Assembly: GCF_030704535.1 (NCBI RefSeq)
Contig: NC_081807.1
Location: 1,901,001 to 1,965,000 of the forward strand
DNA: 64,000 nucleotides
Direction: 5' to 3'
Source: Vitis vinifera
Lineage: Eukaryota; Streptophyta; Magnoliopsida; Vitales; Vitaceae
A program made the position numbers and the translations under genes. Numbering within the stretch: position 1 is the stretch's first letter; each line of letters opens with the position of its first letter. The notes below the pieces were generated by a model. It saw only the letters and a program-made list of their open reading frames with translations, did not search any database and was not told the origin of the DNA. Shown one piece after another: positions 1 through 10,707 of this stretch.

Positions 1-781
1 ACTCACATTGTTATTCATGTAGCATTATTTTGAATTTCCATTGCATACTGTCTTTCAATTTTTCTTTCCCCATTGAATTTTTTGATCACTCCATTATTGA
101 TAAAAGTTCTCATTTTTTTTGTTAGTTTAAAAATAGACAAGCTGTAATCCTTTCTAACATGCCACCATAATTAAACAGACCGCAAACATGGTGAACTCCC
201 ACTCCAACCATGACCTTTTTTTTTTGGGATAGGTAAAAATGATTGTATTAAAAGCAACCCAAAGTACACATGATGACACACGACCTATTTAAGACATAGG
301 TTAAGTGGGTCCAAGTCAACCCAATTTTTTTATTTCTTGTCATCTTTGAGTTTTCATTGTAGGCTATGTTGAGACTTACAACTCCAGTAAATATAGAAAT
401 TCCAATTTATTCTTCCAACATATAGCTTATTGTTAAACATTTTGGTTTACCTGTTCAATTCTTTAGTTTTAATTTGTAGGGTGTTTCCTATAGAAAACCC
501 AATTAATTTGTTCAATACTTTTGTTCTAAATTGGACTTCTTATTCATTTTGGCTTATTGTTGTCATAAATATATATTGGAATTATTTTTTAATTCTTTTA
601 ATTTTAGTAGTTGTTGCTTATGTATTTGGATTTGTAGTGTATTTGAGAACATTCATGACTTCTCTTATATATTCATAGATTCACCATGTTCATTCAGTTT
701 GCTCAAAACATTGTGCCATTAATCATTTTTAGCTTTTTCCATTATGTACTTTATCTAAGCTTTTAAAATCCTGCCCTATCC
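1..781. other. AT-rich non-coding stretch
   Basis: No coding exon is supported here; the open frames are short and of low complexity. Around 215-275 there is a poly-T followed by GATAGGTAAA and TATTAAAAGC, a pattern resembling the reverse complement of a plant LINE 3' end, as at 31574-31720. That resemblance comes from memory of plant repeats and is weak. Confidence 0.4.
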
Positions 782-801
782 GTTCTTCTCTTCCCATTCT
801 C

Positions 802-892
802 AGCTTCTCCTTGTTGGACTACAGATATATACGGACTTTGCAGAAGCCAAGATTCCAGCATTCATAGATTACCTGGGAACTGTTGTTGAGGT
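802..892 (+). other. Candidate orphan internal exon
   Basis: A stretch preceded by a pyrimidine tract and CAG, and followed by a GTATTC donor, stays open and reads like real protein (…IYTDFAEAKIPAFIDYLGT…, then VVE). Its composition is unlike the surrounding AT-rich DNA. I do not recognise the family and found no partner exon within the next 2.6 kb. It may be another captured or relic fragment like those at 8.6-23 kb, or chance. Confidence 0.3.
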
Positions 893-894
893 AT

Positions 895-1987
895 TCTCTT
901 TTTCCTATGTTGCTTCTTCTTTGTTTTCTGTGTGTGTGTCTCTGTCTCTCTCTCATTTTCATACTAGAACATCATGTGAATCTAGGGAAAAACTACTAAC
1001 AAATCCATGTGAAAACATCCTTGATAAATGTTGTATTGTGGATCTCATTCAGGTTGAACAGACTAAGTTATCATTGGTTTCCATGATTCTGCAAGATACA
1101 TGTTTGCACAGTGTGTGTTGATAGGAAATGTGATTATTATTAACTGGACTGTATGTTTGATGCATATACACATCAATGTGTTGATGTCGGAGGATGTTGG
1201 TGCAAGCTTTTTCACTTGTATTGCACGAATTACTTGCCTTTCAGCCTCACTCTCAGTATTTAAGTGTTTATACCAATACTTTTAAAGACTTTTGAAGTGC
1301 CTTTGGTCCAAGGGGTTTGCTAGTACCATTCTTCCCTTTTGGGATAAGAAATCTTTCGAATGCTTGGGGATAGAGGTGGGGGCATTATTTATATCATGCT
1401 ATTCTAAGAACATTGAGGATGGTTATGTGTTAGTTTCTCAGGGTCTATGGACTGGTTTTTTTGTTAGTTCTACAAGTTGTGGGAGGGTGTCTGTGCATGG
1501 GGGTTGGGGTGCATCATAGGGTTATGGGATGAGCTATAAACTTGAATTAAGTTTCATTCAATAAACAATAATTTTTTCTTTTCTTATTATGATGTTTTTG
1601 CAAAAGAATTGTTAACAGCTTTTCATGAAAATTTCCATGCATGCACTTCAATTTTGTCATCAAATTCGCCAATTAGCAATTACCTCTACTAACAAATTAT
1701 TGTAATCATTTAAATGCTTGCAAACCCATATATAATCCCTCTAAGTTCCTTAGCTAAGCTTGTGAGTTCTATATTAATGCAAAAATCATTCAGAAACTGA
1801 ATACTAACTAATGCATAAATGAATTATTTTGAAGATAAATACTATTCATTTGTTTCTTATTTTAGCTTATGATGTTCTGTCTAGTTCTGAATTTGATTGG
1901 AATTGTGATTCCCTTTCTTTGGCACTGTTTTCCTGTTACCAATCTGACAGTTAACAATGAACATCTTCTATTTTCTTGATTCATTAG
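895..1987. other. Non-coding stretch
   Basis: Open frames here are short and lack protein-like composition. There is a CT/GT-rich patch near 925-955. Nothing else was recognised. Confidence 0.4.
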
Positions 1988-2494
1988 CTATGTATGAATG
2001 CAATTAAAATAATTTCAGGACTGCATAATTTTCGAATTTGATTGTGCTTAGGATTATCATCGTGTTTTTTTTTTTTAATAAACAATCTGATTTGCGTAAA
2101 AGGGTTCTGAACATTAATTTTTTACTAGGTGTGAGTTGAGCTGCTGGTTTGGAAGAATTGATGAATTTTTAAAGTGTACTATTTATGTGGCATAAAAGTT
2201 ATGCATTACATTCTTCAATGCTTCTTCCATAGTCTTTAAAGTGTACTATGTATGAATGCAATTAAAATAATTTCAGGACTGCATAATTTTCGAATTTGAT
2301 TGTGCTTAGGATTATCATCGTGTTTTTTTTTAATAAACAATCTGATTTGCGTAAAAGGGTTCTGAACATTAATTTTTTACTAGGTGTGAGTTGAGCTGCT
2401 GGTTTGGAAGAATTGATGAATTTTTAAAGTGTACTATTTATGTGGCATAAAAGTTATGCATTACATTCTTCAATGCTTCTTCCATAGTCTTTAC
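1988..2494. repeat. Tandem duplication, unit about 257 bp
   Basis: The segment 1988-2238 is repeated almost perfectly at 2246-2494 in direct orientation. The main difference is the length of a poly-T run (12 T in the first copy, 9 in the second). Both copies contain the same landmarks in order: TATGTATGAATGCAATT, the poly-T, TAATAAACAATCTGATTTGC, and CTTCTTCCATAGTCTTTA. The near identity points to a recent duplication. The unit is non-coding. Confidence 0.9.
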
Positions 2495-3004
2495 AGCCAT
2501 CTTATTTATTTATTACAAATATCATCCAATTTATCATTGATGAACAATCCATTATTTCATTTCTACTTTTGTTTAATAACTGTTTTCTTTCTTGTTAATA
2601 CTTCTCAGTAGTTTATTTTGTGCTTGCTGCATATGTTTAAATGATAGGCGATTTAACTGGTTGATGTTCTTTGAATCTTCCAAAATTGGGAAATATAGTT
2701 TTAGTATCACTTGGTTTATAGTCACCCCCATAAATCACTCATTGTTTACTACATATTTTTTTGTCTTGGTACAACAAAATTGCTTTCAATTTCTTAACTT
2801 CAAAGGATGGGGTCATTGATTATTAACTCTATGAACGAATTTGTTGCATTATACAAATTGTTTTCGAAAAAACTATAATATGGGATTTATTGAAATCTTT
2901 ATCAAGATACGATAGACTTTTGACTTTCAAATTAAGGTCCATGTATAAACAAATTAGGCCTAGGTATACACCTATAAAGTTAAGAGCTCGAAGTTACGTA
3001 CATG

Positions 3005-3035
<31 letters not shown>

Positions 3036-3528
3036 TAGAATAAGTGCATAAAAAGGATGTTCCTTTTTGATATGTGGGATCATTTAATTATTAATGTCTT
3101 CTCCATGGTAAAAAGTAATGTTTGATAACTGTTATAGGGTGTAATTATGTTTTTAGGATGATGAAGAATAGAAGTGGTAAGAAACATAGAAAATGGGTTG
3201 GAGATGAGCACATGGGAAGGGTGGGTAGGGAGGAAGCCACCATTCTTATTCCTTAAGCAACTTCATGGCATTAGATTATGGATACAAGGATATATTAGGG
3301 ATTTGAATATAGAAAGGGGGCCTTCATTCCATGCTTCCACCTTTCCTCTTTGTCTTTTGTGTCACTAAAAAAAAAATTCTTACACGTTGGATTACCATCA
3401 CATGGCCCGATGATGACCTCTTTCTGACCTCTCTCTTCTCCTCTTTCCAACATCATTATATTCATACATAATCCCTATTTACTTTTGTTGTCATTTTGTT
3501 TGTAACAAGTTTCTATTTAATTAAGGAG
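2495..3528. other. Region upstream of the MULE-type gene
   Basis: Non-coding DNA. A hexamer microsatellite (GAGTGA repeated about five times) lies at 3005-3035. The interval should contain the promoter of the gene starting at 3529, but no convincing TATA box was singled out. No long terminal inverted repeat was recognised by eye. Confidence 0.4.
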
Positions 3529-5871
3529 ATGGAAGAGGACATGTTCTGCTACATTCATGAAGGCGGTCAGCTAGTTAAATGTGCTGGAGGGTCTGTAGAA
3601 TATCAGGGTGGTCGTACCGAATCCATGGTTGTTAGCCGGCATATGTCACATAGTGATTTCATTTCAAAACTGTGTGATGAATTGCATTTTGACCGGAATT
3701 CTATCAAATTGGAATTCACGGTCAAGTTTGACCCATCATGTCTACTATTGTTGCATGATGACGCAGCCATACTTAAGATGTTTCGATTCAATGAAAGGTT
3801 TTGTCGAGTATATGTCTCATCATCAAGTGAAGTTGTTGAAGCGTGTATATCATCGACTAGGTACTTATAGCCTTACCAACATCACATTCACTTTGTCTAT
3901 TAACTTTTGAAATATATGTAGATGGATGAAGATAATTTTTTTTTTTGTTTTATTTGTAGTGCCCCTACTCCTATTGTTGGTTCAAATTCAGCACACGTAC
4001 TTTCCTCTGGTGGTGATATGCCAATTGATATTTGTAATGACTCTCTTACAATTGAGTCATGTGGGTTTTCCCAAAGATGTGCGGAATCAAATATACTCAA
4101 ACGTGACTCAAGGCGATTTGAAAATTCCATTATGGGTAGTGGACATACCTTCCCCAATGCTGCCAAGTTCCGTGATGCCGTGTATTTGATGTCAATTGCT
4201 GGTAGATTCCGTTATTGCTTCAAGAGGAATAGTACGAAACACATGACAGTTGTTTGCACAGTTAATGAATGTCCTTGGAAAGTCACAGCTCGTGCAATTG
4301 GGGAATCGAACATCATTCAGGTTCACACTTTTCAAAACCGCCATAATCATAGTTTGGAAGATGTTGCCGCATGCCAACCTTTAGTGAGATCCAATCGTGC
4401 TTCATTGCTTATTGATGATGTCATACGGTCCACTCCCGATTACCAACCCCGCCAAATTTGTAAGGACTTTCAAAGGCAACATGGGATGCAATTGACGTAT
4501 CTTCAAGCATGGAATATCAAGGAGAAGGCAAATGAGCGCATTTATGGAGAACCAAAAAATTATTACAAATTGTTGCCTTGGATGTGTGAGAAAATGGTTG
4601 CAACAAATCCGGGGAGCATTGTTGAGTTGAGACATTCAAGTGATGGGCATTTTGAGCAACTCTTTGTTGCTCATTCGATATCTATCCAAGGGTTTGCAAT
4701 GGGGTGTCGGCCAATCATTGCTATTGACTCCGCGCATATGAGTGGGCCATATAGGGGTGCGTTATTTTCGGCCACCGCATACGATGCTAATGACTCTATG
4801 TTCCCCTTAGCCTTTGGCGTGATGAGCTTAGAAAATTATGATGATTGGTCTTGGTTTTTGCAAAACTTGAAGAAGGTTGTTGGAGATAAGGAAGTCGTTA
4901 TTATCTCGGATAGACGTCCTGCTCTTCTTCGTAGTGTTCCCGAAGTGTTTGGCCTTGAAAACCATGCCTACTGTTACCGTCACTTGAAGGAAAATTTCAG
5001 CTCTTTTTTGAGCAAGCATAACACAAAAGGGAACAAAGGTAAAGAAAATGCACTCCAATTACTTGATAGTATTGCCTATGCAAGGTTAGAGCACGATTAC
5101 AATGTTTCCATGTTTGAACTACGGAAATACAATGACACTTTGGCCACATGGGTTGAAGAAAATGCACCCGAACATTGGGCTATGTCAAAATTCCCAAAAC
5201 AAAGATGGGATAAAATGACCACAAACCTTGCCGAGTCGTTTAATGCTTGGTTAAGGAATGAAAGACATCACTCCATTTATAACTTTCTAATGGAGCATAT
5301 GGCTAAGTTAGGTTCTATGCTTGTCAAACATAAAGAGGAATCGAACAATTGGAAGGGATGTATAGGGCCAAAAATTGAAGACAAAGTGCAGCAGAAAATT
5401 GCCAAGGGTGAGGTGTATCCGGTCACTCCTTTAATGAACGGAACATTTGGGGTTTCTATCGGAAGCACCTTCTTGAATGTGGACATTATGAAGCGTACTT
5501 GCACATGTAGGGGTTGGGAAATGTTGGGAATCCCTTGTGAACATGCGGCGGCTGTTATTCTTTCCATCGGTCAGAATGTTGTTGATTTTGTTCAAGATTG
5601 GTACAAATTCCCAATGCAAGAGTTGATTTACTCGGGCTCCTTCTCCGGTATAGAGACCCATGACATGCCAATCGTGGATAATGATGGTTTGGTTCGATCT
5701 ATCATCGGTGAAGTTTTCTTCTCTCTTAACCCTCCCCATACCAAATGCCCTCCCGGAAGACCAAGGAAGAAGCGCCTTGAGTCCCAATTTCAAGATAAAC
5801 GGACTGTCTATTGCTCAAGATGTCATACTTCCGGGCACAACAGGAAAACGTGCAAGAATCCTTTGTCTTAA
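3529..5871 (+). CDS. MULE transposase-type protein with N-terminal PB1 domain
   Basis: Two exons, 3529-3860 and 3960-5871, with GT-AG borders. The 99-bp intron splits an AGT codon and preserves the frame, giving 747 aa. Residues 1-95 look like a PB1 domain. A MuDR N-terminal zinc-binding region follows (C210, C215, H233, H239/H241). The MULE transposase core keeps candidate DDE residues: D367 in AIDSAHM, D428 in IISDRR and E536 in NLAESFN. A SWIM finger (C625, C627, C637, H639), an AT-hook-like PPGRPRKKR (about 709-717) and a CCHC knuckle (C729, C732, H737, C742) complete it. In the family these proteins bind and cut transposon ends. PB1 plus MULE plus SWIM is also the layout of the domesticated MUSTANG-B genes, so this may be a host gene rather than a mobile element. 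I chose ATG 3529 because it follows TTAAGGAG and begins the PB1 reading; an in-frame codon at 3496 would add 11 residues. Confidence 0.85.
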
Positions 5872-8602
5872 GTGCAATGCTGTCACATTCTTCCCTTTTT
5901 GAAACTATGTTCTATTGTATTTCCATTACATGTTTTGAAGACTCTTTCTAAAGGTTGTTACAAACCAAGAACACATTTTAACACTTATCATTGGTGTGTT
6001 GTAATGGGTAATATTACATCTACATCATTTCTCCTGTTTTTCTTCTTTTTTCATGATATCCAACCTTACCTACTTCCATGAACATGGGTTTCCTCTTATG
6101 AGCAGTTGATGAAGTTAATGGTCTCTTTGTATTGTGTAATTTGTTTCTATTGTACCTAGTTGACATGGCAGGTCTTGCATGTTTTGTTGTGTTATCTTGT
6201 CATCTACATTTTGTATAAATCCATATGGGTGTTACTCTTTTCAGACTGCAATTTTTTTGTGCTGCCCTTTTTTATTATACAAACATGTTGATGAATCTGC
6301 GATTTTTATGGGAATTCAGTCCAAATAGGGCCTGATATTTGTAGGGCAATGGTAGGAAAATTTGGCAGCATATTAATGGCATTGTATTAAATTTCCAGCT
6401 TTAGTTCCATATCTGAATGGGGGTCTGAACTTGACCTTGAAGTTTAAACCTAAAGTATAATCCTATCTCTAATTGTAAGTTTATTAGAAATTATCAAGAT
6501 ACCCCTTTAACTACTCTCAATAGTCTTATTATTTTCATGGGTTTTCTTCATGGAATAGCTTTTTCTATTCCTTGATCCTCCCACATAAATAAAACAAATG
6601 AAGGCATATATTATCATATACAAACTCAATAGGTTCCTGTTGCTTAAGTGTATACTAATGCGAATAAAAATAAAACTATGGGACAGTGAATGATTTCCTT
6701 GCCACTTGTCATACCACCCAACATTATCGGTGCCAGATTTTGCATGTTTTTGTGCACTCCTCTCTATCCTAGCTAGATTACTACAAATTTAAAATTCGGT
6801 AATTATAGTATCCACAATTACTACAAATTGTGCCCATGCTAAACCATAAAACTTTAATTTGTGCTTACAGTTGTGTTTGCAAAAATCAGAAGTTATCTTT
6901 AAGTGCAGTACACAATAATAAAGACAAGACCTCCATTCATCTTGATGAAGAACTTCTTGCCATGTTCCCAACCATGATTCCTCTTCAGCATTCCTTCTAG
7001 ATTTCTCCACACCTATGAAATATCAACCATAATAAAAATGAGCAGTTAAATAACGTGCCATAATGCTTTACTATTCACAGTGGGAATATTTTCCATTTAT
7101 GAGCACATTTGAGTTGTAGTTATATTTACAAAAATGTCATATTTTGATTGTTAATGTGAATATGCACAAGACATCCATCAAAGGGGGAAAAAAAGAGGAA
7201 GTGTAGGTACGCCAAAAAACGCTCCCTGCTTTGTTTAAGATGTTTGGAAGCATCAACTCAATGGCCAACAAGGATTTCAAATTCAGAACCTACATGGTGT
7301 CTTCATGCCAAAACAGTCTGTAATGCATGACAACAAAAAAGAATACTGCCAATAGAACTGTATTTTATTACTAAGATCAGCATCTTTTCGTTTTCTTTTG
7401 GATCATGGAAAGTACTTGGGAAAAAATCTCAAATTTCAATTCTCCTCTTTGGTTTATAATGAAAAATATAGAGGAAAATGAAATGTAATGAGGATTCTTT
7501 ACAAATTTCTATACTTTTTAAATATTCAGTAATTATAAAAACGACCCTTGTGTTTCCACTTTTGTCTCAATTTAGGTTGTAATTTTTTTCCCCTTTTACA
7601 AATGTCAATCTCAAACTATACCAGTTCAATTAAGATTTTCTGTCAAACATAGATCCCGAAACCTCTATGACAATCACGTGGACAATTAGATATATTCATA
7701 CATATTATATAATAACTTATGACAATATCGATATGCATGTCACATAGTTTCAGCATCCTTTTTTTGATGGAAAATCTCTATAAAATGACCAATTTGACAT
7801 ATGCATATGGTTATATTCTCCGCGTAGATGTACAAAGGCCTTAGCGGAATTGCTGTTTGTGGCACTCCAAAATAAAGTTCTACACAAAGTAGCTAAGGTA
7901 GTACCTCTTTTCTTATAGGATGAAATAAAAACAATTTATGATTTTCTCCAGTAGAAGCTTTACAAACACAGTTGTCCACAAACTGAATCCAGTTTTTCAT
8001 TTTTGTTTGACCTCTCAACTGATTTTTATAATATTTGAGATCAATTCTGATCAACTGATACAACTACAACACTATACATGTGGCCTTTTATTGTTGTTAT
8101 GTTGTTAATGACGAATACATATATAATTTTACGTATCATGAACTATGTGGTAGTGATGTATTTGTATTTTATGCTTGATGTATGCATATGTTTGGTGTAA
8201 TGCAATTGGTGGTGTAGATATGATTGTGGGATGTTCGCAATCAAGTACATGCAACATTGGAACGGGGCCACACTAGCACATTCAATCGTGGAGGTACGCA
8301 CAACCAATACTTTATTGTTTGGTTTTTTCGAAGTTTTCCCAAACCAGCCCATGATTTTGGTGTGTGTTGTACAGGACAAGATGCATCTATATCGATTGAG
8401 GTTGGTCGTGAACTTGCTGACCAACTAGGCAAACAATGCTAGAGAGAAGGTCATCAAGGCATGTCCAATGTGACGTATGAGGGTTGTGCCACTTTTGTTA
8501 GTTGCAAGTTATGAAATACTGAAGGTTGCCTATAAAAGACAATGTCAAAGAGAAGCGAAAGACAACGTGTCTGTATATAATCATGGTTTGCTTTATTTGT
8601 TT
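5872..8602. other. Non-coding stretch between MULE-type gene and RPN2 relic
   Basis: The first few hundred bases are presumably the 3' untranslated region of the MULE-type gene. The rest holds only short, low-complexity open frames. The frame that becomes RPN2-like at 8603 is open from 8477, but I could not match the upstream part to RPN2. Confidence 0.4.
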
Positions 8603-9463
8603 GTTAATAGTGTCTGCCACAGTGCACCATTTTATGGTAATAAAATCATGCACACTGGGACAACAGTGGAAACATTTGTCATGGAGAATCTGGTGGGATT
8701 TGTTGAACTTCTAACCATTCCTTTGTCTTTTATGCCATGATACTCCATTAACTTTATTGTTCATGCTTATTGTCTTCTGTTTTACAGGAAAGGCTGGGTA
8801 GAGCCACAAATTGGCCTATGTTAAGTACAACAGCAAGTCTAGGTGTGATTAATAGAGGCCACCTGCAACAGGGAAGGTCACTGATGGCACCTTACTTGCC
8901 TCAGAGTGGGGCTGGTGGTGGCGGCAGTCGATAATCAGAAGGTGGAGCCCTCTATGCTATTGGTCTGGTTCATGCCAACGATGCTGAGGGCCTCAAGCAA
9001 TTCCTTCGTGATAGCTTGTGCATTAGCAATTTGAGGTGTTTACTGTTATGGTTATGGTTATGGTCCAGAGCAGTGTAAGTAGTGCTTCCTGTGGTGGAAC
9101 TTTCAGGTAGTGCACCTATTTTGTTCGACATTTTTTTTAATTTTTTAGATGTTGCTTGTTATTTGATTATTTAATGTTTATTTATTGTGATGCTCAAATC
9201 AGTTTCAGGTTGCACTATTATGATCTACTATATTTTGTTTGTTTTATAGAAAACTACTTTTTAGCTCCTTGTCACCTTCTTTTCCCTTATTTTTATTCTC
9301 ATGATTATTATTATTAATATTATTATTATTATTTTTCTTGATTGCAGGCGACAATTGGAAAGCATAATTCTTCACAACCATGAAGACACCATGAGCAAGA
9401 CGGGAGCAATTTTACACTGCGGAATCGTGGCTGCTGGAGAAAGGGATGTGATCATAAGACATT
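8603..9463 (+). pseudogene. 26S proteasome subunit RPN2 relic (three exon pieces)
   Basis: Three same-strand pieces match RPN2/PSMD1, the large scaffold of the proteasome regulatory particle. Piece one, 8603-8692, reads NSVCHSAPFYGNKIMHTGTT and onward. Piece two, 8788-9039, begins after a TTTTACAG acceptor and reads RATNWPMLSTTASLGVINRG and HLQQGRSLMAPYLPQ; it is broken by an in-frame TAA at 8932-8934. Piece three, 9348-9463, follows ATTGCAG and reads RQLESIILHNHEDTMSK. Order follows the parent protein, but roughly 300 residues between pieces two and three are absent, as are the N- and C-terminal parts. Intron-like spacers and splice sites remain, so this is a copied genomic segment and not a retrocopy. 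It cannot encode a working subunit. Confidence 0.85.
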
Positions 9464-10083
9464 CTCATCATCACTTAGACTTTATAATATAACTGTTCAT
9501 ATTTTGATTTTTGTTTGTAAATTTAGGCATGCCCAATACCAGAGCTCTCTAAAAACTATATAGATACATCATAAATGGTTTTTTTGGTTGACCATTTTTA
9601 CTTTGGGCACCCATTGCATACTTCCGATATATTTGGGTTGTGCCCCCTCTTCTGTTAGGTGCTTTTAGATTAATTTATCAGTGTCTACAAAAAATACATT
9701 GGTATATGAAATTTTGGTTGAGCTAAAGAGGTTACTCCATGACCTCTTTGCAGGTGCATAGTTCTATGAGATCCATGCAATATGAGAAACTATTGCCTAG
9801 GTTGAAGAACTTGCTTTCTATTCTGCATACTATTTGGCCAAGGTAATTTTGCTATATGAGAGCTGAAGCTGGAATTTTGTAAGTTTGTTTCAGAAGCCAT
9901 ATTTGTCATGTATGTTTAGAAATTCTGTTTGGTATGATAGATTTTTCTTTCAACTTCATTCATACTGGACCTATGTTTCTCCCAGTGCATTACATGCAGG
10001 CTTATTCTTCATTTTGCTTGCTGGTAGGAGGTTAACACCCTTTCTAATAATAGCTGATTATGCTGTTACATAAATCATTGCAG
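9464..10083. other. Spacer between RPN2 and aspartate kinase relics
   Basis: No coding piece of either neighbour was recognised. The junction between material from the two source genes must lie in this interval. Confidence 0.4.
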
Positions 10084-10707
10084 TACGATGCGTTTGAAAT
10101 TGGCTTTATAACTACGGACGACTTCACAGATGCAGACATATTGGGAGCAACTTACCCAGCTGTTGCAAAGAGGTTATATAATGATTGGGTTAATGGTCCT
10201 GCAATTCCCATTGTTACTGGTTTGCTTGGAAAGGTTCCTGCTATGAAGTTTAATGGTTTCAATTCCCAGTAACTGGAATTTATGCGCACGAGTTGTAGAT
10301 TATGATTTATATTCTTCTAATTGCAGGGTTGGAAATCTGGTGCAGTTACTACCTTGAGTAGGGGTGGGAGTGATTTGACAGCCACATCCATTGGTAGAGC
10401 CTTAGGCTTGCAAGAGATTCAGGTACGATCAACCCCTTAGCACATGGAAACTGAAAGTCCTGTTGCCATTTGCAGTCCTATTTGTAGTTGTACCATGTTT
10501 TGTCTGAATTGATTCACAATATTCTCTAGTTATAATTGATAAGGATGATGGCGACTTTAGTTGTAAATTCCTACGTCCACCATGATTTTTAAACCCAACC
10601 GAAATATGATTCAGTTTAGTTTCCTATGCTAATAGGTGTGGAAGGATGTTGTTGGGGTTTTGACTTGCAATCCAAGTATTTATCCACGTGCATTGCCTGT
10701 ACCATAT
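10084..10707 (+). pseudogene. Aspartate kinase relic (three exons)
   Basis: Three consecutive exons of a plant monofunctional aspartokinase, the first enzyme of Lys/Thr/Met/Ile synthesis, are present: 10084-10233 (YDAFEIGFITTDDF…, ATYPAVAKRLYNDW), 10327-10422 (SRGGSDLTATSIGRALGLQE) and 10636-10707 (VWKDVVGVLTCNPSIYP). All three are open, in phase, and have GT-AG borders. Everything N-terminal (KFGGTS nucleotide-binding motif) and C-terminal (rest of catalytic domain, ACT domains) is missing. The usual KDVDGVLTCDP is KDVVGVLTCNP here, changing two acidic positions. The piece covers only part of the catalytic domain, so no activity is expected; expression as part of a chimaeric transcript is possible. 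Confidence 0.85.
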
